Shown: positions 36,151-43,655 of the stretch, piece after piece | Numbering within the stretch: the stretch's first letter is position 1 | How the letters are laid out: the number at the start of each line of letters is the position of its first letter | Assembly: GCF_003383615.1 (NCBI RefSeq) | Contig: NZ_QNUL01000026.1 | Span: 35,338-99,337, forward strand | DNA length: 64,000 bases | Source: Dyadobacter luteus | GTDB taxonomy: Bacteria; Bacteroidota; Bacteroidia; Cytophagales; Spirosomataceae | Direction of reading: 5' to 3' | Made by a program: the position numbers and the translations under genes | The notes under the pieces: model-generated | What the model saw: only the letters and a program-made list of their open reading frames with translations | Database searches by the model: none | What the model was told of the DNA's origin: nothing

Positions 36151-37062
36151 TTACTTAACGACAATAGATACACGCCGGTTTGCCCGTTTGCCCTGAGCTG
36201 TTTCGTTAGATGCCTTGGGTTCCGATTCACCTTTACCATCGGTAATGATACGGTTTTCGGGTAGTCCGAGAGCCACAAACTGCTTCTTTACAAAATTGGC
36301 GCGTTTTCTGGAAAGAACCAGATTCCATTCAGCACTGTCTTCATTGTCAGTATGGCCAGTCAGCATCAATTTTTTATCTGCATGGTCCGAAAGGAACTTC
36401 TTCGCTTCAGCAATAAATAGTTGGTTTTGATCAGTTTTGATATATTCAGAACTTGCCGTAGGGAAATACAAATCAATTGGCTTAAATATGCTTTCAAACC
36501 TTTCTTTGTTTGCCAGATCCGTTTCGGACTGAGGAGCAGTTGTAGCAGGATTAGAAACTACGATGTTTCTAAAACCAAAGTCTATTCCGCCATACAAAGT
36601 ATCTTGCTGGAAAACCAGGTTCTTTGCTTCCACACTATTCACTACAATGAGTGAATCGGGGAGGCCTTTGGATAAAAACCACTGTCGGATTGCTTGCGCT
36701 CTTGCTTCGCCCGGATTAGCAAAAGTGGTATGGTTGACCTCTGAAGGTGAAAAGCTTCCCGTTATTACTATTTGTTTACCGCTTTTGGCCGACAAATACC
36801 TGTATACAGAATCCAATTCAGGTAGAACAGATGTGAAGTTTGTAGTAGCTCCGTTTTTGGCAAAAGCAAAGTTTCCATTGGCTCGTAACTGAAGAGACGA
36901 ACTGTCGCTGATGACCAGAGGTTCGACAACAGGAATGACCGAAGAACTTTGCGGAAGTGCAGGTTGCGCATCGCACAATTGCTTAATGCGACATACATGC
37001 CAGTACGAGGAACCGGCGATCCACACGGCGAGTAATACCCACCATATTTTACTGTTTGACAT
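36151..37062 (-). CDS. Inner-membrane-anchored protein with two OmpA-like domains
   Basis: A 303-residue protein with an N-terminal hydrophobic anchor (IWWVLLAVWIAGSSYWHV) and two OmpA-C-like domains in tandem. The first (about 60-165) is divergent: SVYRYLSAKSGKQIVITGSFSPSE, then GEARAQAIRQWFLSKGLPDS. The second (about 195-303) is canonical: LYFPTASSEYIKTDQ, LTGHTDNEDSAEWNLVLSRKRA and GKGESEPKASNETAQGKRANRRV, with the Asp and Arg that bind diaminopimelate in peptidoglycan. It should span from the inner membrane to the cell wall. It heads the operon with the two membrane-bound HhH proteins. Confidence 0.87.
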   Translation of the reverse strand: MSNSKIWWVLLAVWIAGSSYWHVCRIKQLCDAQPALPQSSSVIPVVEPLVISDSSSLQLRANGNFAFAKNGATTNFTSVLPELDSVYRYLSAKSGKQIVITGSFSPSEVNHTTFANPGEARAQAIRQWFLSKGLPDSLIVVNSVEAKNLVFQQDTLYGGIDFGFRNIVVSNPATTAPQSETDLANKERFESIFKPIDLYFPTASSEYIKTDQNQLFIAEAKKFLSDHADKKLMLTGHTDNEDSAEWNLVLSRKRANFVKKQFVALGLPENRIITDGKGESEPKASNETAQGKRANRRVSIVVK

Positions 37063-37154
37063 ATTCTTTTTAGGGTTGATTCAGACATCTGACTTAAAAT
37101 TAATTATTTAGTCACACATTGTGAATTTTCCGGGATATTCGTACTTAGCATAAA

Positions 37155-37190
37155 TGAAAAAAGCAGTCTGTTCATAGAACAAACTGCTTT
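37155..37190 (-). terminator. rho terminator
   Basis: AAAGCAGTCTGTTC (37160-37173) pairs with GAACAAACTGCTTT (37177-37190) with one mismatch. On the minus strand it runs into six T. It ends the rho transcript. Confidence 0.82.
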
Positions 37191-37210
37191 CAAAGTCTAT
37201 TTCGATATAA

Positions 37211-38983
37211 TTATCGGTTCATCGAAATAAGGAATTCTTCATTATTTCTGGTGCCTTTCATGTGTTCAAGCAAGAAATCCATAGACTCCATTGCATTCAT
37301 GTCTGACATGTGTTTTCTGAGAATCCACACTTTTTTAAGTGTTTCTTTATCCAGAAGCAAGTCTTCACGACGTGTACCTGAAGCCATAACGTCAATAGCA
37401 GGGAACACGCGTTTGTTAGATAACTTGCGGTCAAGCTGAAGTTCCATGTTACCCGTACCTTTGAATTCTTCAAAGATTACTTCGTCCATTTTGGAACCTG
37501 TATCAATCAGTGCAGTAGCTATAATAGTCAGAGAGCCACCATTTTCCACATTTCTTGCAGCTCCGAAGAAACGTTTCGGTTTGTGAAGTGCATTGGCATC
37601 AACACCACCTGATAGTATTTTACCTGACGACGGTACCACAGTATTATAAGCACGGGCTAATCTTGTGATAGAATCCAGCAGAATCACGACATCATGTCCA
37701 CATTCCACCATTCGTTTCGCTTTTTCCAAAACAATGCTCGCTACTTTAACGTGGCGATCTGCCTGCTCATCAAATGTAGACGCAATTACCTCAGCACGAA
37801 CGCTTCTTTGCATATCAGTAACCTCTTCCGGACGCTCATCAATCAGCAGAATCAGAAGGAAAACTTCCGGATGGTTTCTGGTAATGGCATTAGCCACTTC
37901 TTTAAGAAGAACTGTTTTACCAGTTTTAGGTTGGGCAACAATCATTCCTCTTTGTCCTTTTCCGATAGGAGCGAACAGGTCAAGAATTCTTGTTGAATAT
38001 TGATCCGGACGTGAGCTGAGTCTCAGGCACTCGTCAGGAAATAATGGTGTCAGATATTCAAATGGGATACGGTCACGTATTTCTTCTGTTGTTTTTCCAT
38101 TTACAGTTTCAACACGCAACAGCGCAAAATATTTTTCACCTTCTTTCGGAGGTCTTATCTGGCCACGCACCGTATCTCCGGTTTTAAGACCAAAAAGTTT
38201 TATCTGAGAAGGTGATACGTATATATCATCCGGACTAGCCAGATAATTGTAATCTGCAGATCTTAAAAATCCATATCCGCCATCCTGCATAATTTCCAGA
38301 ACACCTTCATTTACAATAAGTCCGTCAAATTCACGAACATAGTTATTGTAATTCTTTTTGATCTTTGAAGAAGGATCTTCGCGGGATACGTTTGGCTGGT
38401 GAGGTCTTTCCTGAGTTTCTGCCGGTTGTTTGAACGCCTTCTCTTCTGTTGCGGCAGTTTCTGTAGCTGCCTCTGCAGGAGCTTCTTCCTGTTTTTCAGG
38501 TTCTGTTACAGTTGATTCAGCAATTACAGGTTCTTCTTTTCCAAGATCATTCAATGTGTCATCTTCCGAATCAACTTCCGGTGTGATATCAAGGTTTCTT
38601 GTCTTTTCGGCACGATGTGGCTGCGCTGCCGGTTTGCTGCGCTCTTCCGTCTTTTCGGGATTATCAAAAAGAGGAGCAGAAGACGGAAAAGGATTTGTAC
38701 TCTCTTTTCTCTGTCTTGCAGGGCGATTAGCAGCCGGCTTGGATTCAGCAACTACCGCTTCTGTAGAAGGAGTCAAACGCCGGGCCCTCTTTTTCTTAGG
38801 CTCATCATCCTGATTTGCATCAACTTCCGGTTCAGCAGGTACTGCTGTTGCCTCTTGTTGAGCAAGGATACGGTTAACAATTTCCTTCTTTGGTAGTTTG
38901 GCATAGTCTGGAATACTGAGGCTTCCGGCAATTTCTTTGAGCTCTGAGAGAAGCTTAAGATTCAGTTCATCAATTGTAAGCAT
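37211..38983 (-). CDS. rho: Transcription termination factor Rho with disordered insert
   Basis: From the ATG at 38983 the protein has 590 residues, far above the 419 of Escherichia coli Rho. Residues 1-45 are the Rho_N domain (MLTIDELNLKLLSELKEIA). Residues about 46-205 are a low-complexity stretch rich in Glu, Pro, Ala and Lys. Next come the cold-shock RNA-binding domain (GVLEIMQDGGYGFLRSADYNY) and the RecA-type motor (Walker A VAQPKTGKT, Walker B VVILLDSITRLARAYN, then GRL-like SSGKILSGGVD). The hexamer ends RNA synthesis by threading RNA. In Bacteroides thetaiotaomicron a comparable insert drives phase separation of Rho. The Met six codons upstream is a TTG and less likely. Confidence 0.96.
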   Translation of the reverse strand: MLTIDELNLKLLSELKEIAGSLSIPDYAKLPKKEIVNRILAQQEATAVPAEPEVDANQDDEPKKKRARRLTPSTEAVVAESKPAANRPARQRKESTNPFPSSAPLFDNPEKTEERSKPAAQPHRAEKTRNLDITPEVDSEDDTLNDLGKEEPVIAESTVTEPEKQEEAPAEAATETAATEEKAFKQPAETQERPHQPNVSREDPSSKIKKNYNNYVREFDGLIVNEGVLEIMQDGGYGFLRSADYNYLASPDDIYVSPSQIKLFGLKTGDTVRGQIRPPKEGEKYFALLRVETVNGKTTEEIRDRIPFEYLTPLFPDECLRLSSRPDQYSTRILDLFAPIGKGQRGMIVAQPKTGKTVLLKEVANAITRNHPEVFLLILLIDERPEEVTDMQRSVRAEVIASTFDEQADRHVKVASIVLEKAKRMVECGHDVVILLDSITRLARAYNTVVPSSGKILSGGVDANALHKPKRFFGAARNVENGGSLTIIATALIDTGSKMDEVIFEEFKGTGNMELQLDRKLSNKRVFPAIDVMASGTRREDLLLDKETLKKVWILRKHMSDMNAMESMDFLLEHMKGTRNNEEFLISMNR

Positions 38984-39010
38984 ACAGAAAGTAAAAGGCA
39001 AAGAAGTGCT

Positions 39011-39067
39011 TTACCTGTCGGATAATGAGTTTGTGAATGGTAAATGGAATATTTTTTGAGAACGCAT
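39011..39067 (-). CDS. Possible rho leader peptide (uORF)
   Basis: An ATG at 39067 opens an 18-codon frame (MRSQKIFHLPFTNSLSDR) ending in TAA 27 bases before the rho ATG. It is short and without known relatives, so it may be chance. Its place within a long rho leader is the only argument for it. Confidence 0.2.
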   Translation of the reverse strand: MRSQKIFHLPFTNSLSDR

Positions 39068-39292
39068 ACCTTGTGGTCACGTAAGAATTATGGCTGTATC
39101 AGAATTAATTCAGGCCAAGTGAATGACTTTACCGGCCGGGAAAAAAATGTTGGATCAACTTGAAAAGTTAGTAAATACACTCAAATGGAGTATTGAAAAT
39201 AACTGGTAAGAACCTTATAACCTTGGATAACGCTGAAAGCTATCGGGAGACGGGTAACAGAACTTCAATAGTTGAGTTGAGGATTTGTTGGG

Positions 39293-39323
39293 CGAAGGTA
39301 ATCAAAATTTTGGTAAATGCAAA
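39293..39323 (-). promoter_or_regulatory. Likely rho promoter
   Basis: On the minus strand TTTG (39323-39320), 19 bases, then TACCTTCG (39300-39293). This agrees with TTTG-N19-21-TAnnTTTG except for one base in the -7 box. Start of transcription would be near 39287. Confidence 0.5.
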
Positions 39324-39476
39324 TTTATAGGGAAAAACAATCTTTTTTCTTCAACATTACTTCTCAATATCATGGAGATAGGTCAGATGTTTTAACATAA
39401 TTTAAGGCAATATCGGGCATTATAGTTACAGTCTGCGCTAGCTTTTCTCAGAGGAAAAGAGGACTTTTGCACTATT

Positions 39477-40196
39477 ATGAATATTGCGATTGACGCAGGG
39501 AATACATACGCAAAAGTCGGATGGTTCGAAAAGGACAATCTGGTACGTTACCAGAACAGACTTTTATGGCCTGATCTTATCTCCGAAATACAGCAGAATG
39601 AGCCGGAGAGGATCCTATTTTCTTCCGTAGGCAATAGTGTAGAGGATTTCAGAAGTGCTTTGCAACGAGACATTGAGGTTATTGATTTAACACCTGATAC
39701 ACCGTTGCCCATATCGAAAAATTACGATACACCGCAGACGTTAGGTGCAGACAGAATTGCGGCAGCCGTGGGTGCGCAGTTTCTTTATCCGGGCGATGAC
39801 CTGCTGGTAATTGATATGGGAACCTGCATCACCTATGACTTTCTTGATAAAGAGGGAAGTTTTCAAGGGGGAGCAATATCTCCGGGTGTGAAAATGCGAT
39901 TCTCTGCCTTACATACGTTTACTAAACGATTACCTCAGCTGGAGCCGGTTCCTGAGGCGGAATTGATTGGGAAGAGTACTAAGGGAGCAATAGAAAGTGG
40001 CGTCATGAATGGAATGCTGGCAGAAATTGAAGGAATAATTGAAAGATATCGCCACATATCTTCTGATTTACGTGTAGTTGTATGTGGGGGAGACGTTCCT
40101 TTTTTTGAAAGTAGGTTGAAACCGACCATCTTTGTGGTTCCGGAATTGGTATTAATTGGATTGAACAGAATTTTAAGATATAATGTCGCTTTATAA
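39477..40196 (+). CDS. coaX: Type III pantothenate kinase
   Basis: A 239-residue CoaX of the ASKHA fold, which phosphorylates pantothenate in the first step of coenzyme A synthesis. It opens with the phosphate-binding MNIAIDAGNTYAKVGWF, has the substrate-binding QTLGADRIAAAVGA and DMGTCITYD (catalytic Asp) and the GGAISPGVKMR loop. The gene overlaps the next one by 14 bases. A CoaBC enzyme for later steps of the same pathway lies at 46612-47820. Confidence 0.95.
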   Translation: MNIAIDAGNTYAKVGWFEKDNLVRYQNRLLWPDLISEIQQNEPERILFSSVGNSVEDFRSALQRDIEVIDLTPDTPLPISKNYDTPQTLGADRIAAAVGAQFLYPGDDLLVIDMGTCITYDFLDKEGSFQGGAISPGVKMRFSALHTFTKRLPQLEPVPEAELIGKSTKGAIESGVMNGMLAEIEGIIERYRHISSDLRVVVCGGDVPFFESRLKPTIFVVPELVLIGLNRILRYNVAL

Positions 40197-41475
40197 AAGA
40201 ATAGCAATACTCGCTGTTGCACTTACCTTAGGTTATAATGTTTTGGCTCCAATTCAGGTTAATGGCCAGGGTCTGGGCAATTCACCTTATTCATCCTTAG
40301 GTGTCGGGGAATTATATGGTGACGGCTTTTCTGATAATGTCGGAATGGGGCAGTCGGGTGTCAGCACCGGTAATGGGTTTCAGATCAACAATCTTAACCC
40401 GGCACTATGGTCAAGAAATAAATATACCACTCTGGATGTCGGTTTGATTGGCCAGTACAAGGATGTTGTTTCGGGTAATAACAAACAACAGACACTGGGC
40501 GGGAACCTTGCCTATGTAGCTCTTGCATTTCCGGTAAGCAGAAGATGGACACTGGGTGGTAGTTTAAAGCCGTATAGTTCTGTCGATTTTGAAAATACTT
40601 CCACGCGGGTTATACCGGGAACGCCAGACCAGGCTGTTTACTTCAATACAGGAAAGGGTGGAATTAATAAAGCATCCATTACAAATGGTTATCAGCTAGG
40701 TAAATATATCAGCTTGGGTCTGGAAGCCTCTTACTATTTTGGAAATGTGAGAAAGGCGACGGAAGTGTTAATACCTTCCTCTACCAATTATCTGATCGGT
40801 ATTAACGATAGGATTGCCTATTCAGATTTTGGTGCACGTGCCGGGGTGGCTGTCAGAATACCTGTAAAAAAGGATAATAAACTTAATCTGAATCTTGGTG
40901 GAGCTTACAGTTTTAAAACAGATTTGAACGGTACGCAGACAAGAACTTTGGAGCTAAGCCAGGACTCATATGTAATACCAGGCGCAACCGATACACTTAG
41001 TAAAAATTTAGCTGGATCCGTTACCGTACCCACACAATATCAGGTTGGAATGAGTTTGGAGTGGCCTTTGAAACTGGTTGTATCTGCGGATTACAATCGT
41101 CAGGAATGGTCTCAGTATAAAGCTTTCAGAAACTCTTCGAATGATGGTTTGAGAAACGTTAACCGTTTAAACTTAGGTGTGGAGTACCTCCCGCGCTTCC
41201 TTTCTCTTAATTATTTTGACCGTGTTCGTTATCGGGTTGGATTCAGTCATGGTAACAGTCCGTATGTAATCAACGGGAAAGGCGTAAACGATACAAATAT
41301 CAGTCTTGGTTTTACATTCCCTATGGGATATGGATATCAGAACTTCCTTTCCATTGCTTTTGTAGGCGGTCAGCGGGGCGTAACTGGTACAGGGCTTGTT
41401 CGGGAGCGTTATGGTCGTGCGGTATTGGGGATTACCTTGCTTGAAAGATGGTTCCAGAAACAAAAGTTGGACTAA
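40183..41475 (+). CDS. Outer-membrane beta-barrel protein
   Basis: A 430-residue protein with a signal peptide (SLYKRIAILAVALTLGYNVLAPIQVNGQ). The N-terminal GNSPYSSLGVGELYGDGFSDNVGMGQSGVSTGNGFQINNLNPAL is characteristic of Bacteroidota FadL/PorV-like barrels (quoted as a landmark in two parts: signal end and NNLNPAL). Alternating hydrophobic strands run to a C-terminal aromatic-ended strand. It probably forms a channel or assembly partner in the outer membrane. Its start overlaps coaX by 14 bases and lptC follows 11 bases after its stop, so the three genes are co-transcribed. Confidence 0.82.
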   Translation: MSLYKRIAILAVALTLGYNVLAPIQVNGQGLGNSPYSSLGVGELYGDGFSDNVGMGQSGVSTGNGFQINNLNPALWSRNKYTTLDVGLIGQYKDVVSGNNKQQTLGGNLAYVALAFPVSRRWTLGGSLKPYSSVDFENTSTRVIPGTPDQAVYFNTGKGGINKASITNGYQLGKYISLGLEASYYFGNVRKATEVLIPSSTNYLIGINDRIAYSDFGARAGVAVRIPVKKDNKLNLNLGGAYSFKTDLNGTQTRTLELSQDSYVIPGATDTLSKNLAGSVTVPTQYQVGMSLEWPLKLVVSADYNRQEWSQYKAFRNSSNDGLRNVNRLNLGVEYLPRFLSLNYFDRVRYRVGFSHGNSPYVINGKGVNDTNISLGFTFPMGYGYQNFLSIAFVGGQRGVTGTGLVRERYGRAVLGITLLERWFQKQKLD

Positions 41476-41486
41476 ACATCAATAGT

Positions 41487-42071
41487 ATGTTACGGGTATT
41501 TCAAAGTGCTTATCACAGGCAAAACATGTTTTGCAGCAGGTTTTTTGCAGTACTCGTAATTACCGGCCTTGTAGGGCTGAGTTCTTGCAGCAATAATGAC
41601 AAGAAAATCGGCGCTTTGTATGAAGGACCTATTGAAATCGTCAATAATGTGCAGATCAGGTATAGTGAGCAGGGATTGCCAAAAGTTCAAATGGTAACAC
41701 CTCTGTCTATGACCTACAGCAATCAGAATAAAATATTTCCGGATACGGTCAATATCAACTTTTTTGACCCCACAGGAACGATCATTACCCATCTGCGCGC
41801 CGACTCAGGACGCTTCGATCATGCTACGAATGTATATATCGTAAAAGGTCATGTGAAGGTAATTAAATCCCAGACAGAAGAAACGCTTACCACTTCTGAG
41901 TTGAGCTGGAGTCCGGTAACCAAAAAGGTTTTTACCGACAAACCTCTCACAGTAAGAAATACAAGAACATCTGAAATCACCAAGGCAGTAGGTATGGATG
42001 CAGAGCAGGATTTCACCCGCATCAAGTTCAGAAAGGCGACGGGTATTTATAAATTCTCAGGAGTGCCGTGA
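41487..42071 (+). CDS. lptC: LPS export protein LptC
   Basis: LptC is the inner-membrane-anchored bridge component that receives lipopolysaccharide from LptBFG. From the ATG at 41487 the protein has 194 residues. It has a lipoprotein-type signal ending VGLSSC, then a beta-jellyroll of the LptA/LptC kind (VQIRYSEQGLPKVQMVTPLSM, LRADSGRFDHATNVYIVKGHVKV, TSELSWSPVTKKVFTDKPLTV). A start at the Met at 41526 would put the lipid Cys at residue 21, equally plausible; 41487 is favoured by its closeness to the previous stop. It ends one base before the convergent cytochrome gene. Confidence 0.88.
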   Translation: MLRVFQSAYHRQNMFCSRFFAVLVITGLVGLSSCSNNDKKIGALYEGPIEIVNNVQIRYSEQGLPKVQMVTPLSMTYSNQNKIFPDTVNINFFDPTGTIITHLRADSGRFDHATNVYIVKGHVKVIKSQTEETLTTSELSWSPVTKKVFTDKPLTVRNTRTSEITKAVGMDAEQDFTRIKFRKATGIYKFSGVP

Positions 42072-42072
42072 G

Positions 42073-42519
42073 CTAATGATCCTTACAAGCAGCCAGTGAT
42101 TTCTGAACGAGTTCAATTGAAGTACGGGTGCTGTCCTGTCCCCATTTCATAGTTACGAAAGAGACAATTTCTGCAATTTCCAGTTCTGTTAATTTGGGAT
42201 TAGCAGGCATAGGGCGGCTAAACTTTTTGCCAGCTACCAGAATCGTGTCACTCATTCCATTTTTGATAATGCAGGCCATCAATTCTTTATTTTTTAGTAT
42301 TGATGAGCCCTGAAGCGGCGGATACAGATTCGCCATACCCTTTCCATCGTCCTGATGACAGTTTGTACAGTAAGTTTTGTATAGCTGATAACCCTCTACA
42401 AAGTATTGTTCTGACTTCAGCTGTTCAGAGCTCTGGCAGGAATAAAGAGTGGCAATGGCGAAAAGAAAAAGGGCCTTCAGCAACTTGCTGATAAGCCCGT
42501 TAGAATTGTAGCAGCTCAT
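42073..42519 (-). CDS. Class I c-type cytochrome lipoprotein
   Basis: A 148-residue protein with a lipobox (ATLYSC, Cys28) and one haem site, CTNCH at 51-55. The distal Met ligand is probably Met104 in SRPMPANPKL, followed by the C-terminal helix ELEIAEIVSFV. It is an electron carrier held at the outside of the inner membrane. Its start overlaps the stop of the SCO gene (ATGA), so the two are translationally coupled. This suggests a link to cytochrome oxidase or related copper/haem enzymes. Confidence 0.92.
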   Translation of the reverse strand: MSCYNSNGLISKLLKALFLFAIATLYSCQSSEQLKSEQYFVEGYQLYKTYCTNCHQDDGKGMANLYPPLQGSSILKNKELMACIIKNGMSDTILVAGKKFSRPMPANPKLTELEIAEIVSFVTMKWGQDSTRTSIELVQKSLAACKDH

Positions 42520-43181
42520 TTCTTATACTCATCCAATAGTGTCTGAATATCGGCGATAAGCTTTTTAGTACCTTCTTCGGTAGTACCGTCATACATTCCA
42601 CGAACATGCTTGTCCTTATCAACAAGAATAAATGCTCCGCTGTGTAAAAAACCTCCTTCGGCTGTTTTTTCCTCTTTGGCTACGACCATATAGTTTTTCA
42701 GACCAAGCTCATAAGTCTTTTCTTTCGGACCGGTCAGAAACTGCCATTGTGTACCGGTTACATTCAAATCTTTTGCAAAAGTATTTAATACCGAAGGGGT
42801 ATCGTGCTCAGGATCAATTGTGTGCGATAGGATCATCAGTTCAGGGTTGTCCTTGAACTTCTCATAGACGGTAAGCATTTGTTTTTTCATCACCGGACAT
42901 ATAGTCGGGCAGGTTGTAAAGAAAAAGTCAGCTACGTAAATTTTATCCTTCACGATCTGTTCTGTAATCGTATCACCGTTCTGATTTACAAAGGAAAATG
43001 GCGGAATGGTATTGTAGATAGTATCTACGACTTCTTTACCATCCACGGTTTTGGTGGTCCAGTCTCTTTCTCCGAGGATCGGTAATTTCTTGCCGGCGTT
43101 ATCACAACTGGTGATTACCAGTGCTACAATAGAGGTTAATAGTATTGATTTTAATACAAATGTTACTTTTACTAAATTCAT
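42516..43181 (-). CDS. SCO1/SenC-family copper chaperone
   Basis: A 221-residue thioredoxin-fold lipoprotein (lipobox ITSC, Cys26). The copper-binding motif is CPTIC (Cys91 and Cys95), with the third ligand His180 in GGFLHSGAF. SCO proteins deliver copper to the CuA site of cytochrome oxidase or act as thiol reductases. It is preceded by a coiled-coil lipoprotein 2 bases away and followed by an overlapping cytochrome c, forming a three-gene unit. Confidence 0.94.
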   Translation of the reverse strand: MNLVKVTFVLKSILLTSIVALVITSCDNAGKKLPILGERDWTTKTVDGKEVVDTIYNTIPPFSFVNQNGDTITEQIVKDKIYVADFFFTTCPTICPVMKKQMLTVYEKFKDNPELMILSHTIDPEHDTPSVLNTFAKDLNVTGTQWQFLTGPKEKTYELGLKNYMVVAKEEKTAEGGFLHSGAFILVDKDKHVRGMYDGTTEEGTKKLIADIQTLLDEYKK

Positions 43182-43183
43182 GG

Positions 43184-43618
43184 TTATTTGTCCAAAAACG
43201 ATTTTGCTTCGTTTATGCTTTTAAGAGTTACTAGTTTTACTTCTTCAATTTTTGTCTTCTCATTTTCAAAATACAGAATAGCGGCATCCGCACTTAGTTT
43301 CTTGGCCGAGTCTCCGCGGTACTCATTCATCCAGCTCATCATGGCTTTATCCGATTCGTTCAGTTTTTGATTCAGATCCGCCGCTTTTGTACGTTCTTCT
43401 GCAAGATTATTGCCGGTAATCCCTTCATTCTGGAGGCTATCAAGTTCAACGATCTTCTTAGACAACCGAATTTTTAATGACATAATTTCATCCATTTTCG
43501 GCATCACTTCGTCGTGCATTGTAAGCACTTGTCCTTCAAGTTCGTGTACCTTTTCTTTGTCACTGGTACAACCGAATAAAGTACTGGCGATAATTACAGC
43601 TGGTATAAGACTTTTCAT
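43184..43618 (-). CDS. Coiled-coil lipoprotein
   Basis: A 144-residue lipoprotein (signal MKSLIPAVIIASTLFGC, Cys17). The mature part is nearly all helical with heptad-like patterns (HELEGQVLTMHDEVMPKMDEI, KIVELDSLQNEG, NLAEERTKAADLNQKLNES). Similar proteins next to SCO genes in Bacteroidota are sometimes annotated as viral A-type inclusion proteins, a misleading name without functional meaning. It lies 2 bases before the SCO gene and probably heads this small operon. Confidence 0.8.
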   Translation of the reverse strand: MKSLIPAVIIASTLFGCTSDKEKVHELEGQVLTMHDEVMPKMDEIMSLKIRLSKKIVELDSLQNEGITGNNLAEERTKAADLNQKLNESDKAMMSWMNEYRGDSAKKLSADAAILYFENEKTKIEEVKLVTLKSINEAKSFLDK

Positions 43619-43655
43619 AATTCCCGGGAGGTTTTTAGAGTTAATGAATATTGAA

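Larger units (their letters stand above)
39002..39476. other. Intergenic region: rho leader and coaX upstream
   Basis: This 475-base gap between the divergent rho and coaX genes holds a likely rho promoter at 39293-39323 and therefore a leader of roughly 300 bases in front of rho. A possible 18-codon upstream reading frame lies at 39011-39067 (minus; ATG at 39067, TAA at 39011). The first 25 bases of the predicted transcript have about ten C and no G, as in Rho-loading (rut) sites. No other gene is seen. Confidence 0.6.
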
